A DNA stretch of 64,000 bases. Origin: Methylophaga sp. (lineage in GTDB: Bacteria > Pseudomonadota > Gammaproteobacteria > Nitrosococcales > Methylophagaceae). Below the pieces are notes generated by a model. That model did not search any database. It had not been told where the DNA came from and worked only from the letters and a program-made list of their open reading frames with translations. The stretch spans positions 50,708 through 114,707 of the forward strand of contig NZ_JAUSCC010000025.1 of assembly GCF_030651745.1 (NCBI RefSeq), written 5' to 3'. Both the position numbers and the translations under genes were made by a program. The stretch's first letter is position 1, and every line of letters begins with the position of its first letter. Below are positions 16,782 to 26,508 of the stretch, one piece after another.

Positions 16782-16986
16782 AAATCTATACGAAAATTAT
16801 CCCGCGAATTAATATGTTAAGGTGATGTCTGTAATCGTAAGTAATAGATATTTTGCTTACTACCTCACATACTATTCTAATTGCGTGGGAGCATTCAGCA
16901 ATGTGTGAAGCTAATCACTATTCATTAATCACGATCGTCATATCATCTATACCGACTCATCTATTTAATAACGGGGGGAGATGATC

Positions 16987-19017
16987 ATGAATTTATTTTC
17001 GAAACTACTAGGTGCATTTTTATTGATGGCTTTTAGCGCCGCATCTCAGGCGCAAAATTACTACGTTTGCGACACAGGGAATGATGCAAATGATGGTAAA
17101 TCCGAGTCAAGTCCATTTAAGACATTCAGCAAAGCCATTGATACCTTTAATGGGATGTTTGCGGGTGGCAATGTGCTCTTTTGTCGAGGCGGGAACTTCC
17201 AGGTAAACGATAAAAGAATTTTTAACACTCGTTGTGGTGCATCTTCACCTTGTACATTGGCGGATTACGGTAATCCCGAAAAACCAAGACCTCAACTTAT
17301 TGTTAATCAAAAAATTACCGGTTTAAACTTTCAAAATGGTTCTGCTGCAGTTCAAGATGGCGGGTATGTTGTTAGAAACTTAACAATACATGGAAATGGG
17401 GGGCGGAATGGCATTTTCCTCTATAACGATGTAGACGATGTGATTTTAGATAACTTACATATCGAGGGTTTCGAACATGGCGTTTATTCCGGTGGAAGCT
17501 CTTGGGAGTTGAAGGCTGGTGCCAATGGCATGAACGATAGAATCACATTGTCGAATAGTACAATTATTAATAACTCTTGGCAGGGATGGTTGGGGGCATG
17601 TAATGATTGTGTAATTGAAAACAATCATTTCGAAAATAATGGTTTTTATAGACATATAAAATACCATAACATTTACATGTCTTCAGCTGGCAAAGATGAT
17701 CATTATTTTACTAATGTAACCATTAGAGGGAATACTTTATATAAATCAGCGATTGTTGATGGACAATGTAAAGGAGTATCCCTCGTTGTACACGGTAAAT
17801 ATAAAAACCTTACAATTGAAAACAATACCGTTAAAGAGGATCTAGGTAGAGTTAGCCCTTATTGCTGGGGAATAAGTGTAGACCCTGGTTATGCAAAGGA
17901 AGAAGCTTTTTATAATGTAAAAATTAACAATAACAAACTAATCAATGTTGGTAATGTTGCTATTGGTTGCGCGTCTTGTGAAGGGGTAATGATTGAAGGG
18001 AATGAGATTGTCGATGAAGGTAACGTGCTTCGTGCTGGGATAAAGGTACCGGTTAGAGAGGAAAATACAGTCAAGTCTAAAGATATTACAATTTCAAATA
18101 ATAAGATAGTAATGTCTCATTTGAATGCTAATGGCATTTCTATTGGTGGAGAGCATGAGGCTAAGATAACTAATAATGAAATTATTCAACCAAATGATTC
18201 TAAGGCTGAATGTATTGATCGTTGGGGAGCTAACGCATTAACGAGTATCATCAGTAATAGTTGTAAATTTCATTCTGGAATTTCTATTATCGACTTAATC
18301 AACGAGCACACTGAAAGTAATGAAGAATCAGTAGTCGAAACTCCTCCCGTCAACGAAGCCCCAGAAAATCAAGTCTCTGAGGTTGAAGAAAATCAGCCCG
18401 TTGACATTGAATCAGCGGAGCAGCAAGTCATAGAAAATCAACCGGTTAACAGTGATTCGCCAGAACAACAAATAGTTGATAACTCAGAAGTAAACAAAGA
18501 AACTGGAAATGCTTCTGACTTATCCGATTCTGATGCATCACAACAACCAGCTCCAGTTGTGGTTGAATCGGATAATTTTGTTATCACTGACAAAAGTCCA
18601 CAAGATACTTCTGCTACAATTAGCGTAAAAAATGCCTCTGAAGTAACCACTGATCAGCAATTTGGCGAAACAACAACCTTTGATACAGTTAAGAAATCAA
18701 GAAGCACTTCGGGTGGAGGAGCATCATCAGGTGGTGGTTCGTCTAAATCAAATAAAACTTCATCAACTGACATAGCAACAATAGATGATGCTATTTCATA
18801 CACTACTCCTAACTCATCTATTGATACAACTACTAATATATTGTCTATTGAAACAGAACAAATGGATATCACCAGCGGTTTGCCAAAAACTGAATCTGAA
18901 AGCTCAAAATATAGTGTTAAAGTTAAAGATGTAATTGAAGCTTCCAGACAAAAGAATGATGATATTGATGTTTCTCAATGTCGTGCCTACGCATCAGGAC
19001 GATGCTTAATGAAATGA
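16987..19017 (+). CDS. Secreted right-handed beta-helix protein with disordered tail
   Basis: 676 residues. The start is placed at MNLFSK because GGGGGGAG lies seven bases ahead; the in-frame ATG six bases earlier is too close to it. After a signal peptide (ending SQA-Q) the pattern NYYVCDTGNDANDGKSESSPFKT marks a DUF1565/pectate-lyase-type beta helix (about residues 25-445) with repeated VxIENNxF/ITISNNKI rungs. The last 220 residues are acidic, Pro/Gln/Ser-rich and include GGGASSGGGSS, so probably unfolded. It lacks a PEP-CTERM signal. It could be a polysaccharide lyase/epimerase or a structural matrix protein; catalytic residues are not evident. Confidence 0.8.
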   Translation: MNLFSKLLGAFLLMAFSAASQAQNYYVCDTGNDANDGKSESSPFKTFSKAIDTFNGMFAGGNVLFCRGGNFQVNDKRIFNTRCGASSPCTLADYGNPEKPRPQLIVNQKITGLNFQNGSAAVQDGGYVVRNLTIHGNGGRNGIFLYNDVDDVILDNLHIEGFEHGVYSGGSSWELKAGANGMNDRITLSNSTIINNSWQGWLGACNDCVIENNHFENNGFYRHIKYHNIYMSSAGKDDHYFTNVTIRGNTLYKSAIVDGQCKGVSLVVHGKYKNLTIENNTVKEDLGRVSPYCWGISVDPGYAKEEAFYNVKINNNKLINVGNVAIGCASCEGVMIEGNEIVDEGNVLRAGIKVPVREENTVKSKDITISNNKIVMSHLNANGISIGGEHEAKITNNEIIQPNDSKAECIDRWGANALTSIISNSCKFHSGISIIDLINEHTESNEESVVETPPVNEAPENQVSEVEENQPVDIESAEQQVIENQPVNSDSPEQQIVDNSEVNKETGNASDLSDSDASQQPAPVVVESDNFVITDKSPQDTSATISVKNASEVTTDQQFGETTTFDTVKKSRSTSGGGASSGGGSSKSNKTSSTDIATIDDAISYTTPNSSIDTTTNILSIETEQMDITSGLPKTESESSKYSVKVKDVIEASRQKNDDIDVSQCRAYASGRCLMK

Positions 19018-20080
19018 TATTAATGCTATATTCTTTGTATGGAGGGATATTTTAACTATCCCTCCTTGCAGGATATATAAGATACTGTTACTTGGTTTTC
19101 CAAAAACTGTCAAATCAGAACTATTTAAAGTACAAACGTTTAGCGGAAAAACTGAGCATAATCGTCAAAACAATTAAACATTTGGACATATACACTATTA
19201 AAGTTGATAGCAACTGCAAATTTGGGGGGTTATATCTTTCATGAGATTCATTCGAAGCTTGATCCAAGACCTACTACCAGTACTCAATTCTGAAAATAAG
19301 TGCACACACAAAGCTCCTAAGCCTTAGATGCTATGACGAAGGGCACCCCTCAGCATAAAATTAACTCACAGAGTGATTTATGTTAAATCAGTAATGGCAG
19401 AAGTCATTTTTAGCATCCAAATGTAATCATTGAAATTTGTATTAACGATTGTGCACAACTATAGTAAATTACATTGCGTGAACAGCCTAATAATCAGAAC
19501 TAAAATCATCTAAAAAATAAACGATAATTACAGCAACATATTCTGCAGATAAACTAAGCTAGCTGTGACGAAACCAGAGGCTTCGAACGTTTGAACAAAA
19601 CAGAACGTATTCCTTAAAGTGTTGGTAGAAATGCAATCATTCTTCAGCGCACCTCAAAAGTTCAGAAAATTACTTTTTCTTAAAAAAGTTAATCAGTAAC
19701 TCGGCAATCATTTGTAGTGATTTTTAAGTGTATTGGTAACATAATTATGGTTATCATGGTATAAAGATGTACTGAATCTGTGATTGATTCGTAAGAATAT
19801 ACTTATATATAAATACTCTCATATTGGCTCTACAAGATATTTAAACAAAACTAGAACGTGTAGTATTGGCCACTTGCCATATTAAACTTTACAAATATAA
19901 AAACCAAAGTATTGCATAGACGCTTAGTATACAAGTTTATATTTTCATCAAACTAAATGGTATTTTTGTGTATTAATCCAACTATGTTGGAGAATGCCAG
20001 TATGATAACTTAAATCCAAATTCTTCTTAAATTTATATGAAATCGAAATATAAAGTAACAAAAATGGTACGCATATACAG
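19018..20080. other. 1.06-kb AT-rich region without a recognised gene
   Basis: It begins with a hairpin GGAGGGATA-ttttaac-TATCCCTCC (19041-19065) that probably ends the beta-helix transcript, though the T-tract is only two bases. The rest is very AT-rich, with many stops in all frames. The only short frame with a G-rich site before it is 19241-19327 (28 residues), which I do not trust. I find no riboswitch, JUMPstart/ops element or tRNA. It probably carries the promoter and a long leader for the glycosyltransferase operon, or decayed sequence. Confidence 0.5.
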
Positions 20081-21481
20081 ATGAACCATCCTATAGCTTA
20101 TGCTGCAATAATCATTTGGCCATTTATCATTTTTTATTTGTTCAAAAGATATGGTCTACAATCAGGTGTGTTAATAGGATTACTTGGTGCTTATATGTTT
20201 TTGCCGGCATCATTTGAAATTAACTTACCTGGAATCCCTGCATTTGATAAATTCACTGTAACAACAATGACATTTATCGCATATTTTTTCTTAAATAAAA
20301 AAACTCTAGGATATGATTCATTAAGTAGGTTTTTAAAAATAATATTTTTAGGTTTTTTGATTTCTCCATTTTTAACGGCATTAACAAATACGGAAAGATT
20401 TTATCATTTACCCAGTTTGACTATGTATGATGGGTTGTCAGATACAGTCGGTAACTATTTATACTTTTTACCCTTTCTGATTGGTGTTAAATATTTTCGA
20501 TCATACGAGAGTCAGCAACTGATGTTTCGATATTTTGCAATAGCAGCGATTATCTATGCTGTTTTTGCGTTATACGAGATTCGTATGAGCCCGCAGCTTC
20601 ATAGAAATTTATATGGATTTTTCCCACATTCATGGGCGCAACAATATAGAGATGGTGGGTTTCGGGCTATAGTGTTTATGGGGCATGGATTATTAGTTGC
20701 ATTCTTCTTAGCCCTTGGAGTGGCTTTTATTGCGACTATGAAATCCGCACAGACAAAGTTATTTAGCTTTACGGGTAACGGTGTTTTGCTTTTATTCGTA
20801 TTCATAACCTTATTTTTATCGAAAAGTCTCGCAGCACTTGTATTTGGCTTGCTCGCTTTAGTTAGTATATTGTTCATTCCTAATCGGTTAGTTCATCTTG
20901 GTGCTGTGATAATTGCAGTTATGTTTATATCATATCCAATATTGAGCTCTGTTAAATTGTTTCCTCATAACACGATATTAGAATATGCACATATGGTAAG
21001 TGCAGAGAGAGCCCAGTCACTAGAATATCGGTTTGATCATGAGCGTGAGCTACTTTCACACGCTAACAATAAATCTTTATTTGGTTGGGGAGGCTGGGGA
21101 AGAAATCGTGTGCGAGATGATTTGACCGGTGATGATTTGAGTACTACAGATGGAAAATGGATAATCACCTTGGGTGTAAGGGGCTGGTTTGGATATTTAA
21201 CAGAGTTTCTCTTTGTTGTCTTGCCAATATGGTTAGCTTTTAAATGCCAGGGGATCGTCAAATCAAGATCAAAGGATGCAAAAAATGAAGGAAAGTTTTT
21301 AGCCTCTCAGGCGTTGATTGTGGCATTAATTTTAGTTGATCAAATGCCAAATGCATCACTCAATCCCCTGTATTGGTTAATAATAGGTTCTTTGTTGGGA
21401 CGTTGTTATGAAATAATTTCAGTAAACCAGGTTAAGACTGATTCAACAGCAAAAATAAATAACTCATTAGAAATAAAATGA
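20081..21481 (+). CDS. Polysaccharide polymerase / O-antigen ligase-like membrane protein
   Basis: 466 residues with about 11 hydrophobic segments. A large periplasmic loop (roughly residues 290-390) contains AQSLEYRFDHERELLSHA and FGWGGWGRNRV, resembling the Wzy_C/O-antigen-ligase loop where conserved Arg and Gly-Trp residues lie. It would polymerise lipid-linked repeats or transfer finished chains. The family is poorly conserved, so polymerase versus ligase cannot be decided here. It is the first gene of the operon that continues to prsT. Confidence 0.8.
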   Translation: MNHPIAYAAIIIWPFIIFYLFKRYGLQSGVLIGLLGAYMFLPASFEINLPGIPAFDKFTVTTMTFIAYFFLNKKTLGYDSLSRFLKIIFLGFLISPFLTALTNTERFYHLPSLTMYDGLSDTVGNYLYFLPFLIGVKYFRSYESQQLMFRYFAIAAIIYAVFALYEIRMSPQLHRNLYGFFPHSWAQQYRDGGFRAIVFMGHGLLVAFFLALGVAFIATMKSAQTKLFSFTGNGVLLLFVFITLFLSKSLAALVFGLLALVSILFIPNRLVHLGAVIIAVMFISYPILSSVKLFPHNTILEYAHMVSAERAQSLEYRFDHERELLSHANNKSLFGWGGWGRNRVRDDLTGDDLSTTDGKWIITLGVRGWFGYLTEFLFVVLPIWLAFKCQGIVKSRSKDAKNEGKFLASQALIVALILVDQMPNASLNPLYWLIIGSLLGRCYEIISVNQVKTDSTAKINNSLEIK

Positions 21482-21538
21482 TGATTGTAATTATTAAATA
21501 GTAATCAACAGAGTATGACTATATAAATAGGAAGTTAA

Positions 21539-23362
21539 ATGTTTTCTAGCCTTAAGAAATTGTATAAAGAATTGTCAGATAAAGACAAAAAAAGTTTGAT
21601 GATTTTAATGGTTATCATCTTTGTTAGTGCTGTTGTTCAGGTTATTGGGATTGCGGCAGTATTTCCATTTATTGCTGTCGCTACTGACCCAAGCATCATT
21701 GAGACAAATCAATATCTTTCTTCTATTCAGCAGTTTACGGGCTTATATGATACGAGAAGTTTCCTTATTGCATTAGGTATTTTGGTGCTTTTATCCCTTA
21801 TTTTAAGTAATGCATTCATTGCTTTTAGTACATGGATGACGGCAAAGTTTGTAGCCAACATGGTACATACTATTACCAGTAAGTTGTTAGAAAATTATCT
21901 AAGTGAATCGTATCTTTTTCACTTATATCGTAATAGTTCTCAGTTAATAAATAACCTTACCTCCGAAGTTGGTCGAGTCGTAAATGGAGGAATAATGAGC
22001 ACCCTTAAAATAATTTCGAAAGGTGCGATTGTCATAGCAATTTTAATTTTTTTAATATTGGTTAATCCTATTGTAGCTTTAATAGCTTTTTTATTACTTG
22101 GTGGAAGCTACGCAGTTATCTTTCTCCTGTTTAAAAAGAAATTATCGACAACTGGTACAGACATTACAGAGTTATTTGCGGAAAGACACAAATACATGAA
22201 TGAATCCCTTGGGGGAATAAAGGAGCTTATGGTTTTAGGCCGGGAACATCATTATTTGAATCATTTTAATAGGGTATCCGAAAAAATTATTAGTAGAAAA
22301 GTTTTCAATAGCTCTGTGGGTGATATACCTCGATACATAATAGAAACAATTGCATTCGGAGGCATTCTGGTTCTTACCATCTACCTCGTGGCTACAGGTG
22401 ATAATTCAAAACAAGTGATGCCGATGCTTGCTCTTTATGGATTCGCCGGATATAGGTTAATGCCTGCATTACAAGAGGTCTTTAAAAGTTTTGCTTTGCT
22501 AAAACACGACTCTGTCGCTGTTGATGGTTTGTACGATGATTTGAAAAAAGTACAAAGAAGGGCCGAATTAGTTACATCTCACAAAATTACCAAAGAATTG
22601 ATTCCAATTAACGATACGTTAAAACTTCAAACCATTAGTTTTACATATCCAGGTGCTTCCAAAAAAGCATTAGAAAATATTAATTTAACAATAAACGCTA
22701 AAACAAGCATTGGGATAGTCGGGAGTAGTGGTTCAGGAAAATCAACCTTGGTTGATCTCATTCTAGGTTTGTTATCCCCTGATGAAGGAGAGCTATTGAT
22801 TGATGATCAAAAACTTGAAAGTAAAGATATTCGTAAATGGCAAAATTCTATAGGTTATGTTCCCCAGTCTATTTTCTTATCTGACGCAACTATTGCTGAA
22901 AATATAGCTTTTGGTCTTCCTAAAGACGAAATTAATATTGAGGATGTTATATCCTCAGCCAAATTGGCAAATATTCATAAATTTATTACAGAATCATTAG
23001 ATTTAGGATATGAAACAGTTGTTGGTGAAAGGGGAGCCAGACTAAGTGGTGGCCAAAGACAACGAATTGGAATAGCTAGGGCTTTATATCATAAACCTAC
23101 AATCTTAATTCTAGATGAGGCTACAAGTGCGCTTGATGGATCAACCGAAGAAGCGATTATGCAATCGGTTTATAAACTTGCAGAGGACCTTACAGTAATC
23201 ATGATTGCACATCGTTTTTCAACTATTCAACGATGTAATACGATTTTCGTTATGAGTAAAGGGCACCTTGTTTCTCATGGAAACTATGAATATCTACTCA
23301 ATAATTGTGATCATTTTAAAACCTTATTAAATGAACAACCATCAATAACAGATAAGCAATAA
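21539..23362 (+). CDS. ABC transporter, fused permease-ATPase (PglK/MsbA-like flippase)
   Basis: 607 residues: an N-terminal six-helix ABC transmembrane domain (to about 330) and a C-terminal ATPase with Walker A GSSGSGKST, Q-loop VPQSIFL, signature LSGGQRQRIGIARAL, Walker B ILILDEATSALD and H-loop IAHR. The type resembles PglK, which flips lipid-linked oligosaccharides. It is the only flippase candidate in the window, as no Wzx/MATE-like protein is present, and so probably moves the repeat unit across the inner membrane. Confidence 0.88.
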   Translation: MFSSLKKLYKELSDKDKKSLMILMVIIFVSAVVQVIGIAAVFPFIAVATDPSIIETNQYLSSIQQFTGLYDTRSFLIALGILVLLSLILSNAFIAFSTWMTAKFVANMVHTITSKLLENYLSESYLFHLYRNSSQLINNLTSEVGRVVNGGIMSTLKIISKGAIVIAILIFLILVNPIVALIAFLLLGGSYAVIFLLFKKKLSTTGTDITELFAERHKYMNESLGGIKELMVLGREHHYLNHFNRVSEKIISRKVFNSSVGDIPRYIIETIAFGGILVLTIYLVATGDNSKQVMPMLALYGFAGYRLMPALQEVFKSFALLKHDSVAVDGLYDDLKKVQRRAELVTSHKITKELIPINDTLKLQTISFTYPGASKKALENINLTINAKTSIGIVGSSGSGKSTLVDLILGLLSPDEGELLIDDQKLESKDIRKWQNSIGYVPQSIFLSDATIAENIAFGLPKDEINIEDVISSAKLANIHKFITESLDLGYETVVGERGARLSGGQRQRIGIARALYHKPTILILDEATSALDGSTEEAIMQSVYKLAEDLTVIMIAHRFSTIQRCNTIFVMSKGHLVSHGNYEYLLNNCDHFKTLLNEQPSITDKQ

Positions 23363-23363
23363 G

Positions 23364-24617
23364 ATGAAAATATTAATAGATAATAGTGGCTATGAGCTTA
23401 AAAATATTGGCGATATATCAATGCTAATTGTAGCCTTATCAAGGATTAATAGTTTATTACCAGAGGCAAAAGTTTCAGTATTTACAGTAAATCCAGAGAA
23501 ACTCAAAAGCATATATCCAAACGCAGAGCCAGTTGAAATAAATGGAAGAAAACTATGGAAACAAAAAAGAAACTTATTTGGAGGTATATTTCGTCTTATT
23601 CCAAACAAACTAACTCCATATGTGGAGTTTTTTGAAGATTGGCTTAAATTTAAGCATCCTAATTTAGTTTATCCAATCATTCATTATCGATTGCAAAAAC
23701 GAGGCTTTGAAACACAGCCAATACGTAAATATTTAGATAAAGTAATAGAGTCTGACTATGTAATTGCGACAGGTGGTGGCTTTGTAACAGATTGCTTTTC
23801 AAGTCATGCTGAAAATGTATTAAATACGCTTGAGCTTGCACAGAATATGGGTAAGCCAACAGCTATGTTAGGACAAGGACTTGGCCCATTAACAAACTTG
23901 AGACTTGAAAATATTGCAAAACGAGTTTTCCCAAAACTTTTAATGATTGGATTGAGGGAAGGGGTTTATTCGAAAGATCTTGCAATAAAATTGGGTGGCA
24001 AGAAAGAATGCATCCGTGTCACAGGTGATGATGCGATAGAAATAACACTGAAACACAGGGATACTATTAAATCTTCGAAAAAGATTGGAATAAATCTACG
24101 AATTGCTGATTACTCCTCACTTAATAAAGAATCAATTTTTCAAATAAAAGAAACATTACTAAAAACATCACAGATACTTTCTGCTGATTTATCACCAATT
24201 CCAATTTCCTCTCACAGTGAAGATTCTGATATTAAGGCTTTGTCACAATTATTGAATAAATCATTAAAAATATCGGATTATGAAACTGTTGAAAGCGTTT
24301 TGAAGGAGATATCATCCTGCAGAATAGTGGTTACAGGGAGTTATCATGCTGGTGTATTTGCCTTATCTCTGGGGATTCCTGTTGTTGCAATAGTTGCATC
24401 TGAATATTACAAACAAAAGTTTGATGGTCTTAAAGGACAATTTAAATATGCTTTTCATATTGTTGATGTCCAGAGTGCTGAAAGTGTTGGTGATATATTG
24501 TCTAAATCAATCGAAGCTGCTTGGAATAATGTTCTTTCAGAAAGATCACTTCTAATTGATAGTGCGAATAGTCAAATTGAAAAATCTAAAAATATTTACA
24601 AGTCTTTCTTGGTTTAA
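23364..24617 (+). CDS. Polysaccharide pyruvyl transferase family protein
   Basis: 417 residues in the WcaK/AmsJ/CsaB family: N-terminal DNSGYELKNIGDISMLI, a central YVIATGGGFVTDCF and GQGLGPL, and C-terminal CRIVVTGSYHAGVFALSLGIPVVA with the conserved His. Members attach pyruvate from PEP to sugars as ketals, adding negative charge. The start is one base after the stop of the ABC transporter gene, so the two are translationally coupled. A related polysaccharide-modifying role remains possible, since family members vary in substrate. Confidence 0.85.
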   Translation: MKILIDNSGYELKNIGDISMLIVALSRINSLLPEAKVSVFTVNPEKLKSIYPNAEPVEINGRKLWKQKRNLFGGIFRLIPNKLTPYVEFFEDWLKFKHPNLVYPIIHYRLQKRGFETQPIRKYLDKVIESDYVIATGGGFVTDCFSSHAENVLNTLELAQNMGKPTAMLGQGLGPLTNLRLENIAKRVFPKLLMIGLREGVYSKDLAIKLGGKKECIRVTGDDAIEITLKHRDTIKSSKKIGINLRIADYSSLNKESIFQIKETLLKTSQILSADLSPIPISSHSEDSDIKALSQLLNKSLKISDYETVESVLKEISSCRIVVTGSYHAGVFALSLGIPVVAIVASEYYKQKFDGLKGQFKYAFHIVDVQSAESVGDILSKSIEAAWNNVLSERSLLIDSANSQIEKSKNIYKSFLV

Positions 24618-24752
24618 AGAATATTTTAACTACAAATCATATTTTATAAATCTATGAGTTGTATTGATTTGAATTAGTATTATTTAGATAAAATTTACAG
24701 TCGACATATACAATGCAAACGTGAATAAGCTCCGGTGGGTATTAAAAGTGTT

Positions 24753-25598
24753 ATGACAAAAGATATTTTTTCACCTGTAATGATTGTTGGCTCACCAAGA
24801 AGCGGAACGACATGGCTTCAACGTATACTTTTACAACACGAAAGTGTTTGTGGAGGACAGGAGTCAAATTTTTTTTTGATATTCATTCATGCTCTATCAT
24901 CCGTAAAAAAAAATCATGACAATCGAGGTGTCGGTCTCAGTTATTATTTATCACCTGCTCAAATAGATACTTTAATTAGACATTGCTGGGAATATACTTT
25001 TTCTGAAATATACGAACATAATGATGGGAAAATATTGCTTGAAAAGTCACCATGTCATGCAATGTTCCTTGATGATATCGCTGAAGTTTTACCTAATGCA
25101 AAATTTATCCATATTATTCGTGATAGCCGTGCAGTGACTGCATCTCTTATAGCAGCTAATAGATCATGGGGTATTGGTTGGGCACCATCGAGTGTTAAGC
25201 AAGCAGCCATAATGTGGTTTAGACATGTTTCTAAAGCAAAACGGTCAGAAACTGCAAAAGACAACAGTAAATACATTGAGGTCTATTACGAAGACCTAGT
25301 TTCATCAACTTCAATTCAGCTTCAGCGAATCTTTGATTTTATTGGTTTGGATTATAATGATGAATTAATAGAATTTATGATAAATGAAAATACATTTGAA
25401 AATAATTCAAAAAATAAAAATCTGTTTATTTCAAAAGATAACAATATTATAAAGGAACCAGATGGTTTCTACAGGCAAGGAACAATTGATGGCTGGAAAA
25501 AAGATTTAGGTTTCTTCCAAAAGTTAATCGTTTGGCGATATACAAGAAAACTGATGAAAGCCTTAGGCTATGATTTTAAGGGTGCAAGACGATTATGA
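24753..25598 (+). CDS. Sulfotransferase 1
   Basis: About 281 residues from ATG 24753 (a GTG at 24735 is an alternative; neither has a good ribosome site). The PAPS 5'-phosphosulfate loop VGSPRSGTTWLQR is at the N-terminus, and the 3'-phosphate motif FIHIIRDSRAVTASL follows at about residue 118. Acidic KYIEVYYEDLVS is typical. It would sulfate a sugar of the exopolysaccharide from PAPS in the cytoplasm. Its last codon overlaps the next gene by ATGA. About 115 non-coding bases separate it from the pyruvyl transferase. Confidence 0.88.
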   Translation: MTKDIFSPVMIVGSPRSGTTWLQRILLQHESVCGGQESNFFLIFIHALSSVKKNHDNRGVGLSYYLSPAQIDTLIRHCWEYTFSEIYEHNDGKILLEKSPCHAMFLDDIAEVLPNAKFIHIIRDSRAVTASLIAANRSWGIGWAPSSVKQAAIMWFRHVSKAKRSETAKDNSKYIEVYYEDLVSSTSIQLQRIFDFIGLDYNDELIEFMINENTFENNSKNKNLFISKDNNIIKEPDGFYRQGTIDGWKKDLGFFQKLIVWRYTRKLMKALGYDFKGARRL

Positions 25599-26506
25599 AT
25601 AGTCCCCAAATCTCTGTTGTAATGCCTGTTTATAATGCTGGAGGATATTTAAAGTATTCTATTGAAAGTATTCTTAATCAAACATTTAAAGATTTTGAGT
25701 TTATCATTATTAATGATGGATCTACTGATGATTCGGAGTCAATGATAAAACATTATCAGCAGCTAGACTCGAGAATTATTTTAATATCAAGAGAGAACAA
25801 AGGACTAGTCATCACATTAAATGAAGGTATTGAAAAAGCATCTGCAAAATTAATAGCAAGAATGGATGCAGATGATATTTCTCTTCCAAGAAGATTAGAA
25901 TCCCAAAAAGATTTTATGGATACTAATCCAAATTGTGTTGCTGTAGGGTCAAAGGTTCGCGTTATAGATCAAAAGTCCCGTTTCCTTACCCATACCAAAC
26001 CAAAACTAAATCACGATGAAATTCTTAATTCTGCTTTAAATGGTGTCTGTCCACTAATTCATCCCTCGGTGATGTTCAGAAAGGAAGCCGTATTATCAGC
26101 TGGGGGCTATCGTTTAGAAAACTATCCTGCTGAAGATTTAGCATTATGGTTGGATCTAAGTCACTATGGACGTTTGGAAAATATTGATGAAGTGCTTTTG
26201 GAATATCGTATCCATAATAATTCAATAAGTACTCAAAACCACGCTTTGCAAACCGAAGCCACTGAAATTATATGTCGAAGAGAATGTGAAAAGCGCGGTA
26301 TAAAATTCGAAAACAAATTTCGGAAAGGAAGGGAAGATGGTTCTCGATCTTCGAAGAATAAAATTCTCCTTAAACATGGTTGGTGGGCCCACTCGAATAG
26401 ACAATGGCGTACATCTGCCATTTATGCACTAAATGCTATACGGCAGTTACCTTTTGATAAGGCTGGCTGGAATTTACTTTTTTGTTCTTTCTTAAGAAGG
26501 TTCTAA
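25595..26506 (+). CDS. Glycosyltransferase family 2, first
   Basis: 303 residues with the GT-A start ISVVMPVYNAGGYLKYSIES, IINDGSTDDSE and the metal-binding ARMDADD at about residue 90, then PAEDLALWL. It would add one sugar to the lipid-linked repeat at the cytoplasmic face. It is closely similar to the next gene (shared YNAxxYL, DGSTD, MDADDIS, EDL.L.L..), pointing to a tandem duplication. Donor and acceptor cannot be read from sequence. Confidence 0.9.
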   Translation: MNSPQISVVMPVYNAGGYLKYSIESILNQTFKDFEFIIINDGSTDDSESMIKHYQQLDSRIILISRENKGLVITLNEGIEKASAKLIARMDADDISLPRRLESQKDFMDTNPNCVAVGSKVRVIDQKSRFLTHTKPKLNHDEILNSALNGVCPLIHPSVMFRKEAVLSAGGYRLENYPAEDLALWLDLSHYGRLENIDEVLLEYRIHNNSISTQNHALQTEATEIICRRECEKRGIKFENKFRKGREDGSRSSKNKILLKHGWWAHSNRQWRTSAIYALNAIRQLPFDKAGWNLLFCSFLRRF

Positions 26507-26508
26507 CT

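Noticed and set aside
16577..16980. Possible fourth c-di-GMP riboswitch ahead of the beta-helix gene
   Set aside because: No GNRA P2 hairpin or GGAAAGCC junction; the structured part is a double terminator.
19241..19327. Short ORF of 28 residues after a G-run in the AT-rich gap
   Set aside because: Too short, no recognisable peptide class, spacing of the G-run to the ATG too long.
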